64,000 bases of DNA. Origin: an uncultured Geobacteraceae bacterium. GTDB taxonomy: Bacteria > Desulfobacterota > Desulfuromonadia > Geobacterales > Pseudopelobacteraceae. Both the position numbers and the translations under genes were made by a program. The notes under the pieces are model-generated. The model was not told the DNA's origin and searched no databases. It was given only the letters and a program-made list of their open reading frames with translations. The DNA is taken from the NCBI GenBank assembly GCA_903901875.1, contig CAIUSO010000094.1:1-64000 (forward strand). Reading direction: 5' to 3'. This document shows, in pieces, positions 7,793-16,324 of this stretch (position 1 is its first letter; every line of letters starts with the position of its first letter).

Positions 7793-10006
7793 ATGAATAC
7801 CGATCAATCCATCCCCTCTCCTGCCACCATGTCCGGTGAAATCACCTTCGGCGTTCGCGGTCTCCATTGTGCTTCCTGCGTTTCTACCCTTGAGCGAAAA
7901 CTCCGCGAACACCAGGCAATTTCCACCGCAATCGTTAATCTGGCCGCTGAGACCGGTTTTGTCCGATATGATGATCGACTGCTGAACACGTCTGACATAT
8001 TCAGCCTGGTTCACAATGCCGGCTATACTCCGGTGGAACTTGCCCAGGCCGAAGCCGCATCCGTTGATGATCTCCAGTCCCAGCGAAACTGGTTTATCTT
8101 TTCACTCTGTGCCGCTCTGCCGATCATGATTACCATGGGAAATCACAGCAATCATGCCGTGATGCAGTTGAACTTGCTCCTGGCAACAGTGGTCCAGTTC
8201 ACCGCCGGTCTGGTCTTTTATCGGGGTGCCTGGAGTGCCGTTAAAAACCGCACCGCAAACATGGACGTGCTGGTGGCCCTCGGCACATCGGCAGCCTACT
8301 TTTACTCCCTTGCCGCCTACTATGGCCTCTTCGGAGCCCACCAAGGGGTATTTTTTGAAACGTCGGCCATGCTGATCGCCTTTATACGTCTTGGAAAATA
8401 TCTGGAAGCCCGGGCACGGGGCAAGGCGGGCGAAGCGCTCAAGAAACTTCTCCACCTCCAGGCGGATAAAGCCATCCTGGTGACGGAAACAGGTGAAGAA
8501 ACTGTGCCAGCTTCGGTTATCCGGGTTGGTGACATCGTACTGGTACGGGCTGGTGATGTTATTCCGGCGGACGGAACGGTTATCCTTGGCGGGGGGGCCG
8601 TTAATGAAAGCATGATTACGGGAGAAGCACTCCCCGTGTTGAAAAAGGTCGGCGACAGCGTCGCCGGAGCAACCATAAATACCAACGGTTACCTGCACAT
8701 TCGGGCAACCCGCATCGGCGAGGAAACCCTGCTGGCACAGATAATCGCCATGGTTCGCACCGCCCAGGGGGACAAGGCACCTATCCAGAAATTTGCCGAC
8801 ATCGTTTCAGCCTGGTTCGTTCCGGTCGTCATGCTGCTTGCGGCAGTCACCTTTGCCTACTGGTATTCTTTTCACGCCAGTGGGTTCCTGATCGCCTTCC
8901 GGCATGCCATTTCCGTGCTGGTCATCGCCTGTCCCTGCGCCATGGGACTGGCAACACCAACGGCTATCATGGTGGGAAGCGGCATCGCCCTTGGCCGTGG
9001 AATTCTGGTAAAGCGTGGTTCCGCCCTGGAGGTGATTTCAAAAATATCCATACTACTCCTCGACAAAACCGGCACCATTACCAAAGGCACACCGGAGATG
9101 ACCGATCTGGTACCGGTCTCCCGCAGCGTTGACCCATTAAAACTCCTTGAATGTCTGGCCACCGCCGAAGCGCATTCGACCCACCCCCTGGCCCAGGCAG
9201 CCGTTGCTGCTGCCCGAGACGCGGGTGTTGAACCGGGAACAGCCGATCAGTTCGAGGAACGGGGCGGGTTCGGAATAACCTGTCAGTACGGAGGATTCCA
9301 ACTGGCGGTCGGTAATGAGCGACTCATGGAGGAGCAGGGAATTTCTTTGGCCCCCCTTTCCAAGAAAACGGCGACGTTGACCGATGCCGGCAAATCCCTC
9401 GTCTACGTTGCTGCCGGTAACTCTCTGGTTGGCGTAGCAGCTTTTGCCGATTCGCTCCGTGACGGTTCTCTGGCCGCCATCACCACGTTGCGCTCCATGG
9501 GAATTACCACCTGCATGATTACGGGAGACCATGGGGCGGTTGCGGAAAGGGTGGCACAACAGGCCGGAGTCGATCATTTTGAGGCAGACGTGCTGCCCGA
9601 ACGCAAGCTGGCGATCGTGAAAGAGTACCAGAGCCGGGGCATGATCGTCGGCATGGTTGGTGATGGCATCAATGACGCGCCGGCCCTTGCCCAGGCAGAT
9701 ATCGGCATTGCCATCGGTGCCGGAACCGATGTGGCAAAGGAGACCGGCGATATTGTTTTGATTAAGAGTGAACTGCGGGATGCGGTGCGAGCCATTATCA
9801 TAGGCAGGGAAACCCTGGGGAAAATACGGCAGAACCTCTTCTGGGCCCTTTGTTATAATGTCCTCGGCATACCGGTGGCTGCCGGACTGCTGTCACGCTA
9901 CGGAATTACCCTTAAACCTGAATATGCCGGTTTGGCCATGGCTTTTTCTTCGGTGTCCGTTGTCATTAATTCACTACTTTTGAAACGAATCGAAAAAAAA
10001 TTATGA
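7793..10006 (+). CDS. copA: Copper-exporting P-type ATPase
   Basis: A 737-residue P1B-type ATPase that exports Cu(I). One N-terminal metal-binding domain carries GLHCASC at residues 23-29. The transmembrane metal site is C380-P-C382, the phosphorylated aspartate is D424 in DKTGTITKG, the H464-P motif is present, and GDGINDAPALAQADIGIAIG closes the nucleotide site near residue 623. The C-terminal pair of helices has Y-N and M-x-x-S-S residues typical of the Cu(I) subclass. No CueR- or CsoR-like regulator or copper chaperone lies nearby. The last four bases overlap the PAP2 gene start. Confidence 0.93.
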   Translation: MNTDQSIPSPATMSGEITFGVRGLHCASCVSTLERKLREHQAISTAIVNLAAETGFVRYDDRLLNTSDIFSLVHNAGYTPVELAQAEAASVDDLQSQRNWFIFSLCAALPIMITMGNHSNHAVMQLNLLLATVVQFTAGLVFYRGAWSAVKNRTANMDVLVALGTSAAYFYSLAAYYGLFGAHQGVFFETSAMLIAFIRLGKYLEARARGKAGEALKKLLHLQADKAILVTETGEETVPASVIRVGDIVLVRAGDVIPADGTVILGGGAVNESMITGEALPVLKKVGDSVAGATINTNGYLHIRATRIGEETLLAQIIAMVRTAQGDKAPIQKFADIVSAWFVPVVMLLAAVTFAYWYSFHASGFLIAFRHAISVLVIACPCAMGLATPTAIMVGSGIALGRGILVKRGSALEVISKISILLLDKTGTITKGTPEMTDLVPVSRSVDPLKLLECLATAEAHSTHPLAQAAVAAARDAGVEPGTADQFEERGGFGITCQYGGFQLAVGNERLMEEQGISLAPLSKKTATLTDAGKSLVYVAAGNSLVGVAAFADSLRDGSLAAITTLRSMGITTCMITGDHGAVAERVAQQAGVDHFEADVLPERKLAIVKEYQSRGMIVGMVGDGINDAPALAQADIGIAIGAGTDVAKETGDIVLIKSELRDAVRAIIIGRETLGKIRQNLFWALCYNVLGIPVAAGLLSRYGITLKPEYAGLAMAFSSVSVVINSLLLKRIEKKL

Positions 10007-10938
10007 GTATACCACGGGAACTCTCACGATCCCATGGTGCGGTACTTCGTCTCCTGTGCATTCATCTGTTTTTCACCGCCGCATGTACCGCTTCCCACGC
10101 CAGCGTTTCATGGGCATCAGATCTGGCACCGGCACCATCCACCACCGCTTCGATAGAGGGAGTGCACCACCCCACACCGGTTGAGCCACCCCAGCAGTTT
10201 CCTGACAGACTATCCGGCGAATATCTCAAGAGCTACCTTACCGATACCGGGAAAATACTTACTTCACCGGGCGGATGGGACGGAGATTCATGGCTGAAAC
10301 TGGGTATCATTGCCAGCATCACTACGGGAATATATCTGGGAGACAGTGACATCAGGCAGATCGCCCACAGAAACCAGAGCCCGACCGGTGCCACGGCTGC
10401 ACAGGTCGGCAATGCACTGGGTAATCCCTTCTATACAGGCCCGACCCTTGGCCTCTTTTACCTGTACGGACACCTTGCCGATGACAGCCGGGCGCGCCGC
10501 ACTTCGTTGCTGGCCGTTGAAAGCCTGGCAATCAGTGGCACATTTACCTGGACATTGAAAGAAATCATCCAGCGTCCCCGCCCCGGCGACGGTGTCTCTT
10601 CAACCACCTGGAACGGCCCACGCGGCGACCTCGCCGATTATTCTTTCCCGTCAGGGCACACCACCGCTGCATTTTCAGTCGCTTCCGTCATTGCGGAAGA
10701 GTACGGCAACAATCCCGCCGTGCCGCCACTGGCGTACGGACTTGCCACGTTGACCGGATTAGCCCGTATTTATGACGATAAGCACTGGGCCTCCGACGCC
10801 TTTTTGGGAGGCGCCATAGGCTACTTTGTCGGCAAGGCGGTGGTACGTTCCCATGGTTCTCCTGACTATTTTCCGGTAAGGATAACTCCGATTGCCGTAA
10901 GGAATGGAGGAGGATTGACCGTTGAATATCGTTATTAA
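10003..10938 (+). CDS. PAP2-family phosphatase, exported
   Basis: A 311-residue protein with an N-terminal hydrophobic segment (VLRLLCIHLFFTAACTASHA), probably a signal peptide or anchor. The PAP2/haloperoxidase motifs are complete: K-E-I-I-Q-R-P-R-P, PSGHTTA and A-R-I-Y-D-D-K-H-W-A-S-D. The third motif has A-R in place of S-R. Likely substrates are lipid phosphates or undecaprenyl diphosphate at the periplasmic face; this is inferred from the family. ATGA overlap with copA implies translational coupling. Confidence 0.85.
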   Translation: MSIPRELSRSHGAVLRLLCIHLFFTAACTASHASVSWASDLAPAPSTTASIEGVHHPTPVEPPQQFPDRLSGEYLKSYLTDTGKILTSPGGWDGDSWLKLGIIASITTGIYLGDSDIRQIAHRNQSPTGATAAQVGNALGNPFYTGPTLGLFYLYGHLADDSRARRTSLLAVESLAISGTFTWTLKEIIQRPRPGDGVSSTTWNGPRGDLADYSFPSGHTTAAFSVASVIAEEYGNNPAVPPLAYGLATLTGLARIYDDKHWASDAFLGGAIGYFVGKAVVRSHGSPDYFPVRITPIAVRNGGGLTVEYRY

Positions 10939-10996
10939 CTATTGCAAAACGCCTTAATAATCAGTAGTCTCCGGATTGGTTCTTGCGTTTAGCCTC

Positions 10997-11034
10997 CACT
11001 CCCTTGAGACTCTCCATGTCCCACAAGGGGAGTG
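10997..11034 (+). terminator. Possible terminator hairpin after the copA-PAP2 operon
   Basis: CACTCCCTTG (10997-11006) can pair with CAAGGGGAGTG (11024-11034) with one bulge. It is followed by GGGGACTTTT, a weak T tract, 59 bp past the PAP2 stop. Confidence 0.4.
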
Positions 11035-11109
11035 GGGACTTTTAAGGCAACTGCAAAATCAAACGGACAACACTGATTAATACTGATGCACTCGAAAAAA
11101 GCTGACAAG

Positions 11110-11210
11110 TTCCCCAGGAGGGAGGGTTAGGGAGGGGGCGTTTTCTGAGGTTGTCTCAACAAGATGCAAAACATCCCCCCTCCTGACCTCCCCCCGCTTG
11201 GGGGAGGAAA
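11110..11210. repeat. Imperfect 101-bp inverted repeat
   Basis: The purine-rich left arm (11110-11144, blocks GGAGGGAGGG and GGGAGGGGG followed by GTTTT) is matched by a right arm (11167-11210) with the complementary order AAAAC, CCCCCCTCC and CCTCCCCCC, ending GGGGGAGGAAA. The right arm alone forms a CCTCCCC/GGGGAGG hairpin followed by a T-rich stretch. It could be a small non-autonomous repeat or a terminator; the sequence does not decide. The 10939-11276 gap holds no gene. Confidence 0.55.
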
Positions 11211-11276
11211 TTACTTTTTTCAAGAGCATCAATAATGGTAGTTTATAAACTATTTGGTCTTATTAAGGAGTATCCC

Positions 11277-13337
11277 ATGTCCTTATTACGCAGATCTGGA
11301 AAGGCCTTTGAAGAAGAAAGTTTTCTTACCAGAAGGATTAAACTTTTTTCCTGGATTATTTTTGCCTGCTGGACCGTGCTGATCACGGCATCATGGTGCT
11401 GGAACTACTATGCCGAGCAGCAGGTTTTTCACAAGGTAGCCCAAGCGGAAGCCCGCGCCGTTATCGAACGAGATGCGCTTTATCGCCGCTGGGCTGCGGC
11501 CCGAGGTGGAGTCTACGTTCCCGCTACCCCGGAGTCCCCCCCCAATAACTATCTTTCCCATATTCCTGAACGTGATATTTCCACCCCCTCCGGAAGGCAT
11601 TTGACGTTAGTCAACCCCGCGTACATGACCCGCCAGGTCAATGAGTTATCCAAAATTATAAATCCGTTTTTAGGACAGGCGCACATAACCAGCCTCAATC
11701 CGCTTCGCCCGGAAAATGCACCTGACCCGTGGGAGGCCGGAGCCCTTCGATCCTTTGAAAGTGGTTTGCCGGAGGTCAGTGAGTTGGTAACCGTGTCCGG
11801 CAAACCATTTTTACGACTTATGAAGCCCTTCGTTACCGAAGAACCGTGCCTGAAATGCCATGCAGAGCAGGGATATACGGCTGGATCCATTCGGGGGGGC
11901 ATCAGCGTCTCTATTCCGGTACAACCTCTGATTGATGCTGGCCAGGCCCAGTTTATCGGTTCACTGGTCTTCCATGGAGCCATCTGGCTACTGGGGCTTG
12001 CAGTGGCATCTGCCGGAGCCCGGCATCTGTCACGAAACGCCCTGCTCCAGAAACTGACCGAAAACGAACTCCACCTCCAGACGCTGCAGCTTGAGGAAGA
12101 GATGGCCGAGCGCCAGACTGCACAGGAGTTGTTGCAGAAAAACGAATCCCGCCTGAGAATAGTTGCCGACTTTTCTTCAAACTGGGAGTACTGGCGCTTA
12201 CCCGACAACCGTTTTCTCTATATGTCTCCGTCGGTCGAGGCCATAACCGGTTACTCACGAGAGGAATTCGAACATGATGAGAAGTTGATCCTCTCGATAA
12301 TCTATCCCGATGATCGGGAGCTGTTTTGTCACCATATCCATGGCACCGACTCCCGTGGACATGTTCAGCCCATAGAGCATCGAATAACCTGCAAAAATGG
12401 CGAAGTTCGCTGGATAAGCCATATCTGTCAGCAGGTTTATACCGCAGACGGTATGCCGTGGGGATGGCGGGCCAGCAATCAGGACATTACAGACCGTAAA
12501 CAGGTTGAAAGTAAATTATTTGAGCAGAAAGAACAACTGGTGCGGGAAGCCGCACAACGTACGGACGTCCAGGCACGCCTGGAAGAGTTGAATTATTCTC
12601 TGGAAGAGAGGATACGATGCGCCGTTGCAGAATCACGGAGTAAGGATCAAACTCTGATTCAGCAAAGCCGTCTTGCTGCCATGGGTGAAATGATCAACAA
12701 CATTGCCCACCAATGGCGCCAACCCCTCAACAATATTGCCCTGATCGTTCAGGGTATGCAGGTATCCTGCTCAATCGGGACGAGCACAACGCAAGAGTTA
12801 CAACACGACATAGACAAGACCATGGATGTTATCATGCATATGTCGCGCACCATTGATGATTTTCGGAACTTCTTCCGCAAAGACAAGCAGCAGAGTGAAT
12901 TTCCCGTGGGAGTGGCAATAGAGCGTGCCCTTGATTTTGTCTCGGCAATCATGTCAAGTCATGGCATCCGGGTTGAGTTTTCCGATGACCGGCAGATACG
13001 GGCCACCGGCTACCAGAACGAATATGCCCAGGTACTTCTCAATATTCTTTCAAATGCACGTGAGACGGCCGTTGAACGAAATATCAGTTCCCCCTGTGTC
13101 TGGATTGACGTTACCGGCATCAACGGCCACTCCCTGGTGACCATTCGGGATAATTGCGGCGGCATCGCCGACGATGTCCTGCCGCGGATATTTGATCCCT
13201 ACTTCACGACACGGGCTCCGGACAAGGGAACCGGTATCGGGTTATACATGTCGAAGATTATCGTTGAGCAGAATATGAACGGAAGCCTGACCGCCATAAA
13301 CACCGAAGACGGGGCAGAGTTCCGTATTGAGGTCTGA
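11277..13337 (+). CDS. Sensor histidine kinase with periplasmic c-type heme (DUF3365) domain
   Basis: A 686-residue membrane kinase. A first membrane segment (LFSWIIFACWTVLITASWCW) is followed by a periplasmic DUF3365/Tll0287-like sensor containing a single c-heme motif CLKCH at residues 191-195. A second segment lies at about 210-235, then a coiled coil, a PAS domain (FLYMSPSVEAITGYSREEF), another coiled coil, and a kinase core with the H-box NIAHQWRQPLNNIA and ATP-binding DNCGGI and GTGIGLYMSK. ATG 11277 has AAGGAG upstream. No response regulator is adjacent. A redox, NO or CO input through heme is an inference. Confidence 0.88.
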   Translation: MSLLRRSGKAFEEESFLTRRIKLFSWIIFACWTVLITASWCWNYYAEQQVFHKVAQAEARAVIERDALYRRWAAARGGVYVPATPESPPNNYLSHIPERDISTPSGRHLTLVNPAYMTRQVNELSKIINPFLGQAHITSLNPLRPENAPDPWEAGALRSFESGLPEVSELVTVSGKPFLRLMKPFVTEEPCLKCHAEQGYTAGSIRGGISVSIPVQPLIDAGQAQFIGSLVFHGAIWLLGLAVASAGARHLSRNALLQKLTENELHLQTLQLEEEMAERQTAQELLQKNESRLRIVADFSSNWEYWRLPDNRFLYMSPSVEAITGYSREEFEHDEKLILSIIYPDDRELFCHHIHGTDSRGHVQPIEHRITCKNGEVRWISHICQQVYTADGMPWGWRASNQDITDRKQVESKLFEQKEQLVREAAQRTDVQARLEELNYSLEERIRCAVAESRSKDQTLIQQSRLAAMGEMINNIAHQWRQPLNNIALIVQGMQVSCSIGTSTTQELQHDIDKTMDVIMHMSRTIDDFRNFFRKDKQQSEFPVGVAIERALDFVSAIMSSHGIRVEFSDDRQIRATGYQNEYAQVLLNILSNARETAVERNISSPCVWIDVTGINGHSLVTIRDNCGGIADDVLPRIFDPYFTTRAPDKGTGIGLYMSKIIVEQNMNGSLTAINTEDGAEFRIEV

Positions 13338-13348
13338 TCTCTTTTATT

Positions 13349-13810
13349 TCAGGAGGCCAGATACGCGAGAACCTGGTCGGGATGCAGCTCGGCCTTGGCA
13401 ACCTTGGCCCACTGCTTTCTGACCATGCCGTCTGGCCCTACGATAACCGTTGAACGTATCGTACCAAGGGTTTTCTTGCCATACATGGTTTTCTCGCCGA
13501 ATGCTTCGTATGCCTGCATCATAGAGCAGTCCGGGTCACTCAGGAGCGGAAACGGCAGACCATAGGCGGAAATAAACTTGCCATGGGCAGCAATACTGTC
13601 CTTGCTTACTCCCAGGATTACGATCCCCCGTTCACTCAAGGTCTGGTAATGATCGCGAAAGCCACAGGCCTCCTTGGTGCACCCAGGCGTATTGTCCCGC
13701 GGGTAAAAATAAATCACCACCGTTTTGCCGGCGTACTGCTGAAGTGTATGCTGCTCGCCATCGCTCCCGGCCAGCGAAAAATCCGGTGCCTTCTTCCCTT
13801 CCAACGCCAT
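13349..13810 (-). CDS. bcp: Thioredoxin-dependent peroxiredoxin (Bcp/PrxQ)
   Basis: A 153-residue peroxiredoxin that reduces peroxides with thioredoxin. The peroxidatic cysteine sits in PRDNTPGCTKEACGF, where the second Cys five residues on is the resolving cysteine of the PrxQ alpha-type enzymes. It is cytoplasmic, with no signal peptide. The start has AGGAAAGGTGG upstream. An inverted repeat AATTGAGTTCAATT at 13836-13849, 26 bases upstream, could be an operator, but I cannot assign a factor. Confidence 0.93.
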   Translation of the reverse strand: MALEGKKAPDFSLAGSDGEQHTLQQYAGKTVVIYFYPRDNTPGCTKEACGFRDHYQTLSERGIVILGVSKDSIAAHGKFISAYGLPFPLLSDPDCSMMQAYEAFGEKTMYGKKTLGTIRSTVIVGPDGMVRKQWAKVAKAELHPDQVLAYLAS

Positions 13811-13976
13811 AACTGTCCACCTTTCCTCAAAGGATAATTGAGTTCAATTTAACACTACGGGAGAAAACGTCAATTAAAAACATTTCCAGGTTTCGTCAAG
13901 CCACTTCATTGCAATTATATCGCCGCATGATAGTATCACATCCTCTCATACATGAGGTGACCAGGGAGATTTTCCG

Positions 13977-14324
13977 ATGAGCATTACCCGTAAGGAGTTT
14001 TTCAGACAGAGCCTGTTTTCACTGGGCAAGACAGCCCTTGATCTTGCAGAATCAATAAAAGTACATCTCCCTGCCATTCCTGAACTGCAGCTGGAATCGG
14101 CATCACCGGAAGCCCGCCCTGATATGAAGGCCGAAGCCTTTAACGAACGGTGTCTGGCCAGTTCCCCGGCCTGCTCGGCCTGTATCGAGCGTTGTGCCAC
14201 CCAGGCGATCAAGCCGATTCCCGGTATAGGGGTCCAGATAAACCCGCTGTTCTGCACCGGATGCAGCGAATGTGAATATGTCTGTCCGGTAGAACCGAAA
14301 GCAATTGTACTGGTACCGAGATAA
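13977..14324 (+). CDS. NapF-like 2[4Fe-4S] ferredoxin
   Basis: A 115-residue protein with two Fe-S motifs. The first is C-x6-C-x2-C-x3-C (CLASSPACSACIERC), unusual in its first gap, and the second is the standard CTGCSECEYVCPVEPKAI. The odd first motif followed by a normal one matches the C-terminal half of NapF, the accessory ferredoxin of periplasmic nitrate reductase. The N-terminus TRKEFF resembles a weak twin-arginine motif but has R-K and only a poor hydrophobic stretch, so export is doubtful. It lies 283 bp upstream of the octaheme nitrite reductase on the same strand, which supports a nitrogen-respiration role. Confidence 0.78.
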   Translation: MSITRKEFFRQSLFSLGKTALDLAESIKVHLPAIPELQLESASPEARPDMKAEAFNERCLASSPACSACIERCATQAIKPIPGIGVQINPLFCTGCSECEYVCPVEPKAIVLVPR

Positions 14325-14400
14325 TATCTTCCCGATGAAACTAAGTAAATATTCAGTGTTGTCCGTTAGAAAATTGCACGGCGAAAAACGCTGCCATATC

Positions 14401-14465
14401 CCCTCATCCGCTCTGACGGGCACCTTCTCCCGGGGGGAGAAGGTGCCCGTCAGAGCGGATGAGGG
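14401..14465. repeat. Perfect 31-bp inverted repeat with 3-nt loop
   Basis: Arms 14401-14431 and 14435-14465 are exact reverse complements with only GGG between them. The arms carry CCCTCATCCG and GGCACCTTCTCCC blocks, which resemble dispersed intergenic repeats of many proteobacteria (recollection). A hairpin this stable can act as a terminator between the ferredoxin and the nitrite reductase, though no T tract follows. Confidence 0.92.
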
Positions 14466-14521
14466 CGAACCGTGGCCTCATGCAAAAAGCTAACTGAGGA
14501 CGCTGGTAAATAGTGACTAAT

Positions 14522-14535
14522 TTGATTTTGGTCAA
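14522..14535 (+). promoter_or_regulatory. FNR/HcpR-type operator before the nitrite reductase
   Basis: TTGATTTTGGTCAA is a dyad with four central bases. The left half equals the FNR half-site TTGAT; the right half GTCAA equals the HcpR-type half (consensus TTGAC-N4-GTCAA). Its centre is about 79 bases before the ATG, a distance that suits CRP/FNR-family activation. Which CRP/FNR protein binds is unknown. Confidence 0.65.
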
Positions 14536-14607
14536 ATGATTTATCGGTAATGTGCGCGACAATCTATCGTATGAGACAGTTATCCGCCTGACAAAGGAGA
14601 ACGAAAC

Positions 14608-16230
14608 ATGAAGAAGACGACCCTGGCCCTGGCCGCTGCGCTGGTTGGCGCACTAGCCCTCCTCTCCACCCCCCTGATTACCTCAGCCGTCAACAAGCCG
14701 GCAACTGCTGTGGCGGGTGATGGACGCGCCAAATGCTACGAGTGCCATGACGAAATTAAAGCACTCAAAGAAGGCTCAAAGCATGCAAAACTAGCCTGTA
14801 CGGTCTGCCACGACAATCTTCAGGCCCATGTCAGTGACCCGGAAAAGAACAAGCCGGTCACACTCATTGATCAGCAGTTGTGCGGGAAATGCCACAGGAG
14901 CCAATTGGAGAGTTTCTACAACGTCAACCGTGACGGAGGTGCTCGTAAGGAAAAAGGGGTTCCAACCGGCCGTTCACCCATGCAGGACAAACTGCTGGCC
15001 CCCTACGGTTTTACCATTGAGCATAACGAACCCCGCGGCCATGCTTTCATGGTCATTGACCAGTTTGCCGTGGACCGCTTTCAGGGGGGACGTTTCCAGT
15101 TCAAAGGAGGATGGAAAAATATTGATAAGACCGGTAAAACATGGGATGTCCTTGAAGACAAAGGTAAGGATTTCAAGCTGAAAGAAACCGCCATGGCCGG
15201 TAACCCGACCTGCATCCAGTGCAAAACCTCTGACCATATTCTTAAATGGAAATTCATGGGTGACAAGGATCCGAAAGCCAAGTGGGATCGCACGTCCAAT
15301 ATCGTTGACGTTGCCAAGGACACCAATAATCCGGTCGGTTGCATCCATTGCCATGATCCCCATGGTTCCCAGCCCCGCGTGGTTCGTGACGGCTTGATTC
15401 AGGCAATTGAGCGGGACTCCAGGACCAATATATTTTCCAAAGATGGCAAGACAGACCTGAAAGTAATCTCGTTCCGTGACGGCTTCCGCAAGATCGGCGT
15501 CATGGGAAAAACCGACTCACGCATGATGTGCGCCCAGTGCCATGTGGAATATGCCTGTGGATCCGGGACCCAATGGAGCGATGGCAAAGCGGTTAAATAT
15601 GACGACCAGAGGACGAACCACTTCCCCCTCAAGAATGCCCTCCAACTGCTGAAGCATTACCGGGAGCTTGATTTTTTCGACTTCAAACATGCCGTGACCG
15701 GTGCCCGCCTGATCAAGTTCCAGCATCCTGAGGCAGAGACCTATGCAGGCAGTGTCCATGACAAGGCCGGGGTCCAGTGCCACCAGTGCCATATGCCTAA
15801 ACAGAAGGACAAAAAAGGCAAAATGTTCTCCAACCATGGAGTTGTCAAACCAAAGCAGAACATCAAGGCCGCCTGCCTTGGCTGTCACAGCGACAGCAGC
15901 GTTGCCAAGAAACAGTACGAGATGGACTCCATCATCAACTATACTAAAGGGAAAATGCGTAAAGCCGAATACTGGCTCGGACAGCTGATCGACAATTATG
16001 CCGCCGCCCAGCGCATGGGCGTTACCGAAAGTGTTCTGACCCAGGCCCGTGAGAAACATGAAGAAGCCCATGTGTTATGGGAATACTGGACTGCGGAAAA
16101 CTCGGACGGGTTCCATAATCCGGAACTGGCACGGGAAAGCCTGACCGGATCCATCGCCGCCTCAAAAGCCGGGGTAAAGATTCTCAACGACGCCATGGCC
16201 GTAGTAAAAAAAGATGAGGTAAAAAAGTGA
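14608..16230 (+). CDS. Octaheme c-type nitrite reductase (ammonia-forming)
   Basis: A 540-residue exported cytochrome with a signal peptide (residues 1-26) and eight heme motifs: C43, C64, C92, C202, C245, C308, C391 and C423. Seven are CxxCH; the fourth is C202-I-Q-C-K206, the lysine-ligated catalytic heme of octaheme nitrite reductases (ONR, e.g. TvNiR). Active-site residues in context are Arg143 (PRGHA), Tyr315 (AQCHVEY), Gln372 and His373 (QHPE). Tyr315 is followed at +2 by Cys317, the spacing of the Tyr-Cys crosslink known in TvNiR. It reduces nitrite to ammonium with six electrons in the periplasm. AAAGGAG precedes the ATG. Pentaheme NrfA is ruled out by heme number and by the CxxCK motif being fourth. 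Confidence 0.93.
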   Translation: MKKTTLALAAALVGALALLSTPLITSAVNKPATAVAGDGRAKCYECHDEIKALKEGSKHAKLACTVCHDNLQAHVSDPEKNKPVTLIDQQLCGKCHRSQLESFYNVNRDGGARKEKGVPTGRSPMQDKLLAPYGFTIEHNEPRGHAFMVIDQFAVDRFQGGRFQFKGGWKNIDKTGKTWDVLEDKGKDFKLKETAMAGNPTCIQCKTSDHILKWKFMGDKDPKAKWDRTSNIVDVAKDTNNPVGCIHCHDPHGSQPRVVRDGLIQAIERDSRTNIFSKDGKTDLKVISFRDGFRKIGVMGKTDSRMMCAQCHVEYACGSGTQWSDGKAVKYDDQRTNHFPLKNALQLLKHYRELDFFDFKHAVTGARLIKFQHPEAETYAGSVHDKAGVQCHQCHMPKQKDKKGKMFSNHGVVKPKQNIKAACLGCHSDSSVAKKQYEMDSIINYTKGKMRKAEYWLGQLIDNYAAAQRMGVTESVLTQAREKHEEAHVLWEYWTAENSDGFHNPELARESLTGSIAASKAGVKILNDAMAVVKKDEVKK

Positions 16231-16270
16231 GCTGAAACAGAAAAGGTTCCGGATGGAAATGAAGTCAACG

Positions 16271-16300
16271 AAAAGGCGGGGAAATTATTCCCCGCCTTTT
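16271..16300 (+). terminator. Strong terminator after the nitrite reductase gene
   Basis: A perfect 12-bp stem AAAAGGCGGGGA/TCCCCGCCTTTT with a 6-nt loop. A and T flanks on both sides make it bidirectional, so it also serves the convergent STAS gene. Confidence 0.92.
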
Positions 16301-16324
16301 CGTCGTTACAACAATCTGAAAAAA

